DNA of 64,000 bases. Source: Polytrichum commune. Its lineage: Eukaryota; Streptophyta; Polytrichopsida; Polytrichales; Polytrichaceae. This document shows, piece by piece, positions 24,301 through 34,853 of this stretch. Positions within the stretch are counted from its first letter, which is position 1; each line of letters starts with the position of its first letter. Below the pieces are notes generated by a model that was not told the origin of the DNA, did not search any database, and worked only from the letters and a program-made list of their open reading frames with translations. Location of the stretch: contig OX485804.1 in the NCBI GenBank assembly GCA_950295325.1, positions 61,906,533 through 61,970,532 of the forward strand, read 5' to 3'. The translations under genes and the position numbers were made by a program.

Positions 24301-24740
24301 CACTACACTAAAAAGGGTATTTAGTGTTCGATACACTAGTAAATACGAATGCATACACTAAGTGTCAATGACCCTAAGAAAGTAAGCAACATTAAATGTA
24401 AACCTAAACACTAAATATCAACTATGGTAATATGTGGAAGTGACATGTTTGAATTTAGTGTTAATAAGGATATGGGAAAAAAATAAAATAAACAAAAAAG
24501 TAAAAATAAAACAATGATATCATATGAGAGATCAACCAACAAGAAGGTGGGACGGCATCCTTAAAATTGCAAGTCCAGCGAAATCCATGTTTCATAAGAA
24601 GGGAGGTGACAGTAGGGAAGATAGCAACACATTTATGTATAACACTAATTGTCAAGGAATTGAAAACTAGCATTGACCAAGGTAGGGTGGTAACAACATT
24701 AAATGTAATCAAACATTGAATATCCTTTTTAGTGCAGTAG
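24301..24740. mobile_element. CACTA-like non-autonomous element
   Basis: The left end is CACTACACTAAAAAGGG and continues TATTTAGTGTT; the right end read inward is CTACTGCACTAAAAAGGAT. CACTA-type termini suggest an En/Spm-like non-autonomous element. A related copy is inverted at 45524-45926, sharing the inner words CATTAAATGT and ACTAAGTGTCAATGACCCTA (or its complement). The exact end and the 3-bp duplication cannot be fixed by eye. Confidence 0.6.
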
Positions 24741-25508
24741 TCACACGTCTTTCTATATTCCTCTTATAATCATTGGTTTTTTTTCTTAGTTGTTTCGTTG
24801 AAACATACACTCACAACATTGGATCTTATGGCCAAAGACTCACAACGTCTACATGTGTTCATCCGGTAACAAATTTTGGATGAGTTCAATGTGTATATAG
24901 GATGAGACTTGTTTAAAGGTTGGGTTGCAAGTTAGCGGGGAGGTGGGGTTAGTTAGTTACAATATTAAAATTGAACACATTGAATTGTAATAGTTCCAAA
25001 TTAGATATGATTACATGATATTGTTAAATCACATTCCACTCGTAAAGCACGTTTAAATACTTTAATTAGGGTATCAACCTCAAGATTGGGCTAAATTCAA
25101 TATCCTAACCATAAACTCAACGCTCCATACCCTAATATAAACTCCAAAATACTGTAAATTTCATATATTGGTGTAGATTAAAATGTTGATTCTATTTATG
25201 TAGTACTAGTTAGTGTAGATACCCTGATGTTACATTTTTTCGTGCATTGATTTTACATTGCTCATTTCCAATAAACGATCATATATGTTCTATATTACTT
25301 CATGAATTCTACACCAATAATATGTAATAATTAAATTAATATTTACCATATGCCTTGATTTATAATAATAAAACTATCTTGTTTATAACAACCAACTATT
25401 ACATGTTTATTACACCTATCACAACTAACAAATACATTTTTTGGTTTGGGGTTTTGTGCATGGGCATAAGTTCAAAAACATGTTCTCCAACATTCACCTT
25501 TGAAAATG

Positions 25509-25631
25509 AAGAAGAAGGAGAAGAACTCCGGTCTCCAGAGGAGGCCGGAGTGAATAAAGTGTATGTTCGTAGAACATCCTAGGCCATGCCTTACGGCAGT
25601 GGCATTAGATGTAAAACTACTTCGCCCTTTG
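25509..25631. repeat. direct repeat, copy 2 (pair with 23452-23577)
   Basis: Matches copy 1 with a handful of substitutions over about 120 bp. It lies in otherwise featureless AT-rich DNA that continues to the hAT element at 27196. Confidence 0.75.
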
Positions 25632-27187
25632 CAGGATATAGACACTATATTTAGTAACCAATAGTAAATTTTGGTAGCCATTTATTGTGTATTGAAAATG
25701 AACCTAAAAGCAGTCGGGAACCCTCGTGTGATGTACATTTCATGATTACAAACATACTTGAATTGACTCCAAAATAAAGAAACACCATTATTCACGCATG
25801 TGGCAACATTGGAATAGATTCTCATTTTTCTTCTTTTCTTTTCCTTTCCTTGTGTGGTCTCATCCTTCAACACATGTTACAATAACTTGCAATCTTGTAG
25901 GGTTTAGGTTTGGCTAGCATTTAGGGTTCCCGGGTAATTTTATTATTTTACTATTATTAAAAACATTCTATTTAAATATGTGTTTATGTAAGTCATTATT
26001 TAAACATAGATTACATGTTTTATGGATTTTTGGGGGCTTAATATATACTTTTATATATGCCATCATACATCCATTGCCACACATATCCTAACATTATGAC
26101 ATATTAATCATCATGAACTTTAATTTGACTCCAAACCTTATGTATATTATTGTTGTTTTTTCAATTATTTTTATTATGATATAGTATGAAAAACCAATTT
26201 TATCCCATTTTTTGAATATTTTTAACACATGTTGTCTCAGTAGGGTTTTTTTGTAGTTAATATGCATTATTGGCATGTAATCTTCTTCTTCTTTTTATAA
26301 TATTTTCTCAAATTTTAATAAAATAAACAATTTACACTAATTATAATAAGAGATACTATCTTATCAACTTACAATTTTTAAATGATGTCTTTAACATTAT
26401 ATAAAAATATTTATGATTTATGATGGATTATTATGGATACATTCCATTCAATATATTGTAAAAAATTAAGGTTCAGATCATTATCTTACAATCATCTTTT
26501 TTCCATCAAAAACTCCTATTGTTCAAGGCCTTGATCTATCTTTCCAATTGATGGGGTATATTTATTTGTTATTTTAATTATTATAATAAATTAACTATAT
26601 TTAGGTTAAGATAATCACATTAATGTTTTTGCATGTTATGCGAACTTTAATCACATATGTTACATTAAATTATGGTTAGGGTATGCGACTAAATTTAAAC
26701 TGACAAATACTTCATCATAAAAGTGTTTCCTTCAAAACTTGTGAGGAAATTTTTATTTAATTCAAACGAAATATTATATACCAATTAGATTTATCGTTCT
26801 TATGCAACATAATTATGATATCAATTTGTGTTAAAAAAATGAACCCTCCATCACGGATTTTTGTTGAATTCATCATAATGAAAGTACCTTTGAATGACTA
26901 ACCATTTAATGAATGACTAATCACATTCTTGCTTATTTAACATTGACTGTGGAATTTAGGGCAGTTGCTATTAAAATGACAAGTATCAACCGAGTGTATG
27001 TACCACAATCAACACCTTCATTTTATAATTAATTATACCCATATTTACATTTACATTGTGGATAGGGTATCGACCGTGATATATACCCTCAATTGATATT
27101 TGAACTTATTGTGCTTGTAATCTTAAATAAGAGATTATTGGGTAAAAAAAGCCCAAAGCTCATGTATCAACCAAGAATTTATTATGC
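25632..27187. other. AT-rich, no gene seen
   Basis: No coding segment, tandem array or clear inverted repeat was found on either strand. The base composition is distinctly more AT-rich than the flanking hAT element. Confidence 0.45.
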
Positions 27188-27477
27188 GTTGATACCAGTG
27201 TTGGTCTGTTATCTAAAATTGGACATACCAGTCGGTTCTAAGTAATAAAGATTCCTTAGAAACTAGGATTAGTTGGATCCATGGTATTACAAACAATGCA
27301 TTTTTGCAAATACAGTAATGATATGAATACTGTAATTTTGGGGAAATTCCAAAGAGCATAAGAAGCTCAATATTATAAGATATGATACCAGACATATATG
27401 AACACGGGTCGGATATGTTTTACCCCACTGAGAGTATTGATTTGGTGAGAGTATTGATTGGCAAACCACTTATGTGC

Positions 27478-27655
27478 ACCATTACAAAACAATTATGTAA
27501 ACAATTACGAGTCTCTGTAAACAATTCGCTCTCTGTAAACACTTACAGTCTCTGTAAACAATTCGCTCTCTGTAAACACTTACAGTCTCTGTAAACAATT
27601 CGCTCTGTAAATAATTACGAGTCTCTGTAAACAATTCGCTCTCTGTAATTATTCA
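27478..27655. repeat. subterminal minisatellite of the hAT element
   Basis: Repeated words CTCTGTAAACAATTCGCT and CTCTGTAAACACTTACAGT alternate, giving a period near 42 bp made of two related 21-bp halves. Such subterminal repeats in hAT elements commonly bind transposase; that role here is inference. Confidence 0.8.
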
Positions 27656-27902
27656 GACAGACAATTGAGCTACAGATAGACAAAGCAACTACAAGCCACA
27701 GGCTTCACAAAGCCTTTTTCATAATACATTCACACATGTCACATAAACCCATCAAAGATATACAGCAGGAATTTCCTTTGCACAAACAACAACATCATTT
27801 TCATGTGCATCACAAAGCATCACAAAGCATCGTCATGCCCTTCGTAATCAAATTTAGTCCTAAATAATCAGCCTGCTATTCAATCTAATCAGCTTACAAT
27901 TC

Positions 27903-30900
27903 CTACTCCTCATCTTCAGCCTGCTCTTCAAAGTAACCAGCTTCCTCAATCTCATCTTCAGCTTCGTCAACTATTTCCATCTCTTTGGCAAAATAATCCT
28001 TGACATCTTTGACCACCTCAGTGACCTCACATTCATGTCTTGAGTCATCAGGCCAATTCTTGTTGATCATGATCAAGCTATCCAAATTATTTAAACCAAG
28101 GCGGCAACGACGCAGACTTGTAAGCACACCTGCAATGCTAAAAATCCGCTCCGTTTCAATTTGTGACCCTGGAATAGCCAAAATTTGACGTGCAAGAAAA
28201 GAAACTGAAGGGAAACGCGATGCATTGAGCTTCCACCACGTCAGAGGCTCCTCCGCTTCTAGATGCACTATAGTGAGACGCCGGAAAAGTGACAGCTCCG
28301 CAATGAGAATGCCCTCGCAAGCTTCTTCAGCAGACGCTGGAGCACCAAATAGAATATTTGACGGAGCATGATCAAGAGTTGTGGTTGGGGACCCGCCAGG
28401 GTTCAGGAACTTGTGCACCTTCACAAGGTAAGGAATCAAAATTTTCTTGTCATACTCCTCCACCACTTGCTTCGCTTTGGCAACTCCCACGTAGTCAATC
28501 ACGTACTCCAGCCCCTTAAATCGAGGGTCCAACATCAAGGACAACATATTGTGAGCTTGGTCTGCCACAAATTGTAGAGAAAATCGGAGAAACGGCTTCA
28601 TGACATCCACAGCTGTCCTCGCCATCCTCGCCTTCAGAATTTCAATCTCAGACTCGAAGTCACCCACCTGAAAAAATTGGACACCCTCAGTAAAGCTACG
28701 GAGGTTGAGGCAAATAAAATGCAAATAAAATACAAAGGCAGAGGTAGACCAAATTCATGTCCACAGGTAGACCAAATTCATGTATACAATATTAACACAA
28801 TCCTAGCTCCTGGTGATTGTTCCATTGTTCCTCAAAGTCCTTGACATGATAGAGACTGGAGTTGAAGGAACAATTGTAAGTTAAAAGATGAATAATGCCT
28901 CAGTACACTTGGTTTGTTAATGTGACATAGCAATCCACCTATATGAGAACTGTACCAGTATAGAACTCCACAGCCCCAAAGAATCCCATATTACTCGAGG
29001 GGACTCTGCACAATGGTGACATCTCAAACAGAGCCAAGAAGTTTACATTACTGACAATATCCAAGGATGCAAGTAATGCCGTCACAGTGAGCATGATTAG
29101 GAGCTGCATCTGCTGCCCTTTCGATATGAAAGAACTGCTTTTGTAATTAAATAAATAAATAAAATTCAACAATAACTGTGCTCAGCCGTGAAGAGTCCCA
29201 ATGTGGGAGTTCAACTGTGGCTAATCATTCACAGCCTCCAGAAAATTGTAGTACATGTACAATGATAGAAAACACAATCCGTTACGATTTGCAGAACAAG
29301 CTAAATGACTCCAGTCTTAGCTGAACAAAGGATCACAATTGTGAGCAAAGATGATATGTTCCCTTTCTTGATTGTGTCGATTTGCAGCCCCCGAGAGGAC
29401 ACTTATATCATGAATAGATGCAAGACAATGACAATTATGATTCCATACTATAATGCATTATGAGGAGATGATGGGGTCTAAGCATGAGACTGAAGGCATG
29501 AAGAAATTGATTTTTGTAGTTCTTTAGCTACGGCATCTTGTGGAAATTGGAATAATTTGAGAGTTACATTCTAAAGAGAACAACAGTAACTCTCACTCTG
29601 GTATGTTTTATGTGAATTCCTAAACATCTTATCTAATCTTGAGTTGGAAACTGGAGGTTGCATGCAACTCACAAGTTACCACCGAACAAGGACACAAATG
29701 GGTCAAGAATACTTCGCAAGGGGTTTACAAAGATCACAGAGGCAATTCATGTTCTCTTCCATCTAAATTGACATAACCTACTTGAGATGTGCTTTCTAAT
29801 TACGGTAGACTCGAAGTCACCCACCTGAAGAGGGTGAAGTACGCGTGACCTCTGTTCATGCACTCCCTGCAACTCGATAGACATGCGGAAGGCAGCAGCT
29901 AGTGCATCTGAAAGCAACCAATATCCACGAGTTTGATTAAGCACACATTGTTGCACAACTGGATTGAGGGTTTGAGTGACGGTTCTTGCTGTAGCCCACG
30001 TCATCCCGCTCGGTACGCGAGCTTGCAACTTCAAAGACTGCCTTCTGTAGCAAATGCTGATGGCGTCCGCATACTCTTGGGTCTCCTGGAACAACACAAC
30101 TTTAGAGGCAAATCTAGTCTTCACAGGTGTTTTCAACTTCCTAGTAGGCAACCCAACATCGATGCAAGCTTTATCCCACTCCTGACGGCCTTTACCCGAC
30201 TTCTTCGTCCAAGTGATGCAAGCCTGCAATGATTTCTGGGCATTCTTCAACGACACTTCCTTCATCCCCTTGCACATTTGCTCGTCATTGGTAGCATACT
30301 GGCAGACCTTGGACATAATGTGACCAAAGCAGGCAGATGAAAAAGGTTTAGCTAACCCAAGAATGTCACAAGAAACTGTAAGTTGTAGAGCACGCTCAAG
30401 CGTTGCCAAATTGGCACCCTCGTCTTTCACACAAGCAACAATCTTGTCTGTCAGTTTAAATTTGTCCAACAGAGGCTTTACAATTTCGGCCAAAGCAGCA
30501 CCACTAGTATCCTGTGCCTCAAAGAGTCCGACAGTCACATGGCGAGGCACCCAACAGTCATCGATGAAGTTCACGACTAAGGCGAATGTATCCCAACCAG
30601 TTCTAGACATCCACAAATCGAAGGTGATGCTAGCAGTCTGGCAACTACCAATCAGAGGCAATACAAAGCGATCCATCGTCTTCTCTAGCATGGCAGGTAT
30701 ATGCTCGCGGACAAGTTGCTTGCGACTTGGACAGATGACCTTTGGGTCACGGCGCATCACAAGTCGCCGCAACCAAGCCGATTCTACTATCGACAACGAT
30801 TCATACCCCTTGGCAATAAACAACACAAGGTCTTCAATGAATCGTTGTTGTTGCACATCATTCTTTGCATAGGGTTTAGTGTTACCGAAATATGCTGTGA

Positions 30901-31426
30901 TGGATGACGGTGGTGCGCCTTTTCGCTTTTTAGTTTTTTGCCGAGCAGTCTCTCCTTCGTCGGCCTTCGATTCTCGCACATAGCGAGCGAACTCCTCCGC
31001 ATGCTCGTTCTCAACGTGGGTCTTCATGCTCGTGATCCCATGAGCAGGGTTATATTGCAGAATCCCCTTTCTGTTGCGAGTGCCCCTACCAGAAGAGTTA
31101 CTGAATTCTGCTTCAGTTGGGTGACAAACCCAACACCTCAGCTTTTGTGTCTCTCTCACGTTAATGCTCATATCCTCTCCCTTCAGTCGGAAGAAAGCCC
31201 ACACGGCCGAGCTTCGGTGGTAAGGTGTCCAGAAGGATTGAGTGGCCTTCAAGGAAACATAACAAGCTCGCCAAGCAGCGTCGTCTTCAGCCGCCTGCCC
31301 TTCGCCAAGTGGCCGCTGTGCATCCTCACGGCCTTCGGTAATGCGTGCCGAATCTTGTCTTTCCAAGTCGATGCTCTCGACGTTTCCTGCATCGTCATCG
31401 AAACTTGGTTGAACACTGCTCGACAT
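27903..31426 (-). CDS. hAT transposase (BED zinc finger, RICESLEEPER-like), two exons
   Basis: The protein cuts and rejoins the element ends in the nucleus. Exons are 29825-31426 and 27903-28667, joined in phase 0 (LHPLQ then VGDFES), giving 788 residues and a TAG stop. A start ten codons upstream is possible; MSSSVQPSF is preferred because the extra residues look like leader. A BED zinc finger spans about residues 68-142 (C98, C101, H137, H142). The RNase H-like core shows TFDLW (D270) and VKDEGAN (D335), then LDPRFKGL at 579-586. The hAT dimerisation region runs about 672-725 with WWKLNASRFPSVSFLA and ETERIFSIAG. The tail is acidic. No stop or frameshift was seen. A domesticated gene is possible, but the intact ends argue for a mobile element. 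Confidence 0.92.
28668..29824 (-). other. transposase intron bounded by a 23-bp direct repeat
   Basis: The 1,157-nt intron has a CAG-GTGGGT donor and a TTTTTTCAG acceptor. The same 23 bases, plus-strand 28650-28672 and 29807-29829, lie at both boundaries and include the CAG-GTGGGTGACTTCG junction, so the donor and acceptor fall at the same place in each copy. If the intron is retained, translation runs about 25 codons past the donor (ending RWKRT) and stops. No known element was recognised inside. Confidence 0.85.
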
Positions 31427-31960
31427 GGTAAGTGAATACAAAAAAATGAACCCCAACCTCAGATTCCAAGCCGCAACCCCAGATTTCCAACCCCAACCTC
31501 AGATCTACAAGCCACAAACTGAAATGCTTCACAAAACACAAAACCTAGAATTTAACAAGAAGAAGGAGGCATACTCTTTGAAGTACAGATCTGCTCCCGC
31601 TTTCGGCATTACAACAAACACCCACTCCGCGTCTTGCATTTACAGGCACTCCGCTCAACATTGAAGAACACTCTCTTTGTATTAACAATCCACCAACAAT
31701 TTCTCATCACTCATAACCTACTATACCTGCTCTCAACAAATGCAGCCAACAACCGGTTTCAATAATCACAATGTCGAGGAGAAAACATCCCAATAGTGGT
31801 AGCTGCCGCAGTAACCCGTGTGCACATACACGGCACGGTATGAATAAGAACCGGGTTTCGAGTTTAGGGTTACTGACCAGGTCGGGTTTTGGATACCCTA
31901 TTGATACCCTCGGGACATACCCGCCGAGACCCCAGATAACAGACCAACACTGGTTGATAC

Positions 31961-32961
31961 CTTAATTTGTTATGTTTGAACTTTTAATTACTAGTTTGTG
32001 TTGTTAGATGATCATGTCTTGGAATAATACCGATACAAACAATCATTCAATTTTATTGGAATAATCTTTGATCAATTCATGTTTATGACTTGTTATATTT
32101 TATTTTAACTTTATTTACAATGATTGAAGTTGTTGAATAATATCCTTATATTAGGGTACTGGATGATGTTATATTTTGTGTTAAAAGTTAGGTTTTTTGT
32201 GTTCATATTGTAAAAATAGTGGTAGAGGTTGTAAAATATGCCCATGTTAGGATAGTGCAAATATATAATTTGGAAACCAATAGATAATTGACACTAAAAA
32301 ATGTTTAAAATCAAAAGAGTTGTTTGTGCATAAGTGATATGAACGAGAAAGTTGAGAGACTAAGAGAGACCCGATATTGGATCAAAGTCAAGAAATGAAA
32401 AGAGATTCAATAATGGTTCAAAGCAAGGAAAGTAAGAGATATCCAATAATGATTCAAAGTGAAGAAACTAAGAGTGAGATCTAAAATTTGGGAGAGATCT
32501 GAGAGAAATGAAAAACTAAAAGAGAGAGAGAGAGAGAGAGTCAATAATGATTCAAAACTAAGAGATTATGAAAGATTCTTGAATGGTTCTTGAATGGTTC
32601 TAAGGTAATAAATTATGAGAGATCACTAAGATATTAAGTACAAATTAATGATCACAACCATTAAGAACATTAACCAAAAATTCTTGAAAGCATAATCCAA
32701 TAGTCACAAATAAGTCTCACACAAACCGAGAGTTACAAACACATATTCTACAAGCCAAGAGTCACAACCACCGAGAGTGTAAGGAGAATAAACAAAAGAC
32801 GAGAGTGCCACAAAGACCCTTTATGAAGTCCTTTGTGTGGGTGGATGGGACTAGAAGTGCTCATGGTTGCCCTTATTAATACTCGAGGAATGTTGGTTGT
32901 GGGTAAACATATACATACAAGGTCAACAACATGTTAGTTTGGATTTTAGTCATGAGAGCCC
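31961..32961. other. no gene; imperfect GA-rich repeats
   Basis: From about 32340 to 32620, words like CAATAATGATTCAAAG and AAGAGAGATC recur at irregular 50-60 bp spacing, and a GA microsatellite lies near 32521-32541. No coding sequence was recognised. Confidence 0.5.
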
Positions 32962-32964
32962 TTA

Positions 32965-33085
32965 GGGTTAGTTTCCATGTAGGCCACTCATCCACCAAAT
33001 TCTAGTGGAAATGTAGATTCCACGTGGTGCAATCTACATTTCCATTAGAATTTGATGGGCGAGTGGCCTACATGGAAACTAACCT
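32965..33085. mobile_element. 121-bp palindromic Tourist-like MITE
   Basis: A near-perfect palindrome: the left arm GGGTTAGTTTCCATGTAGG mirrors the right arm CCTACATGGAAACTAACC, meeting around CCACGTGG. TTA flanks it at 32962-32964 and 33086-33088. The arms match the family at 12333-12778. Confidence 0.85.
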
Positions 33086-33088
33086 TTA

Positions 33089-34853
33089 GCCAAGGGACCG
33101 TCCTACACCACGTGATAATCTTAGAACCACATAAATAGACTCCGTTTCACAAAGACGAAAGTCCATAGTGTTGGGCTTCAAAGATGAGAATATGTAGATG
33201 TTTTGAAATCCAAGCCCGAAGCTTCCTAGGCCTTACTTGAATACAATGTACACAAGGGCAATGGAAGACCCAAGGAATATACAATGTAGGAAAGAAGGAA
33301 GAGAGAGGAGGATAGATTGACAAAGAAGAAAGGTAGAAAGGAAGGAAATAAGGATGGGGACGAAAGGAGGGAAAGAAAGTAGATATTACTTGTTTTTGTT
33401 AGACTCAGCTTTTATTTGTAGTCTTTCATATTTCCAATGACTCACATGGCTATTCTACATATATTTTTCTTTCTCTATCAAGATATTTATGGAATATTAT
33501 ATTCTAGAGAAGGTCCACGTTTGAAAGCACAACTGATTGCTCATCCAAGAGCAAACTTGGTTGATGGAACTCATCACAAAATTTCATCCATAAAGACAAT
33601 ATATCATCCACATTTTCCCATATCTTGTTCATGAGCCGATCGACTATGACTAATAACCAAATCGAGGAGGTGGATGACGAGCCTCGCGATGGTTACCTAG
33701 CTTATTTAGTCCAAACTGGCTTGATGAAATAGATAAGGAGCGATAAAACAACAATAAATGGAAAAGAAAAAGAATGTGATGAGAAAAAAGGCTGACTTGA
33801 GACAATAGAAACAACTCCCCAAAATACTCACACTCTCTCTCCCTCCCTCCCTAAAATATTACAGAAATCAGTTTCCAACGGAGAATGACTCACTCGTTTC
33901 CAGATACGTTAGTGAGTCCTCTCTGCCCAATCATCAACCCAAAATCCTCCGAAAATCCTCCAAACCAAAATCCAAACACTCTATCACAACACCAAAACAC
34001 TCGCAGAAGCAAGCAAAAGCAAAACCCAATGGCAGAAACAACAACAAGGGTCACGTGAGGAGGAAACTGGAAAGATGCCTCACAAATACATTACATTATA
34101 TTACATTCAACCCAAATAACAATGCGTTGAAGCATATACCTGAAAGCCGAGGAGGGAGCGAAGGAAGCATCCTGTTCGATCACACCTCTCTCTCTCTCTG
34201 TCTCTCTCTCTCTGTGTCTCCCTCTCTCTCTCTCTGTCTCCTAAGTTCTCCTCTTTGAGCCTTCAAGGTAAGGTAAGGCTGTAAGGTAAGTAGGTGTCAC
34301 ACATATCCACCCTTTTCAAGCCTCAAGGGCTCCCAAACAGCTTGCTGGGTTGTGGGCTACAGCATTTTTGGGGTTGGGTTTTCGTGGGTTTCGCATTTTA
34401 GATGACAGGGTGATGACGACAGGATATGGTGGCTAAATGGAGTGTTTCTGCCATGGCGTGAACACATAAAAAGTGGGGTAACTGGATTTTATGGGTTTTT
34501 TGAAATTTTGACTGGTCGGTGGAGAAGGGAGGCGGGGTTTTGGAGGAAGCGAGGAAGGAAAGGAGGATGAAGATGGGTGTACGGTGATGATGGTCGGGGA
34601 GGAATTTTTGTTGCACGTGGGTGTTTAAGATTGTTTGAGTGTTCTTGAGTAAATTTCTTTTGGGTCGTTTTTTGTGGTTTTTTGGAGGTTGTGGAGAGGT
34701 TGCGGTGCGGTGGAGAGGTCACGTGGTGGTGAAGGGGGTTGAGGTTACACTTGCAAAGGTTGGAAGGGAGAGTGAGGAGAAGAAGAATAATAAGATAAAG
34801 AGTAAGAGGAATAAGAAGAATAAAGGAGGAGTGTATCTGTATTTGGGTGCACC
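33089..34853 (+). promoter_or_regulatory. ARMC8 upstream region and probable 5' UTR
   Basis: No coding gene. A purine-rich stretch at 33280-33385 is followed by CT-rich tracts at 33832-33852 and 34183-34248; CT/GA tracts of this kind are common in plant core promoters and 5' leaders. CAAG followed by GTAAGGTAAGG at about 34265-34272 could be the donor of a leader intron. From about 34400 the sequence becomes G-rich up to the ATG at 34854 (GCACCATGCCG). No confident TATA box was seen. Confidence 0.45.

Larger units (their letters stand above)
27196..31952 (-). mobile_element. complete autonomous-type hAT transposon
   Basis: The element is 4,757 bp. Its terminal inverted repeats read CAGTGTTGGTCTGTTATCT from each end, identical for 19 bases. 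The 8-bp target duplication GTTGATAC is perfect at 27188-27195 and 31953-31960, the hallmark of hAT insertion and a sign that it is fairly recent. It carries one transposase gene on the minus strand that appears intact. The left subterminal part holds a 42-bp minisatellite. Short elements with related ends include the one at 37661-37997. Confidence 0.95.

Noticed and set aside
23452-25631. LTR retrotransposon formed by the direct repeats
   Set aside because: Repeats do not start TG or end CA, there is no primer-binding site or polypurine tract, and the interior holds no gag or pol.
27478-27655. CRISPR-like spaced repeats
   Set aside because: Repeats are contiguous 21/42-bp units without unique spacers, inside a plant transposon.
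30363-31435. Plus-strand frames of 165-169 codons over the transposase
   Set aside because: Antisense shadows of the intact minus-strand hAT transposase gene.
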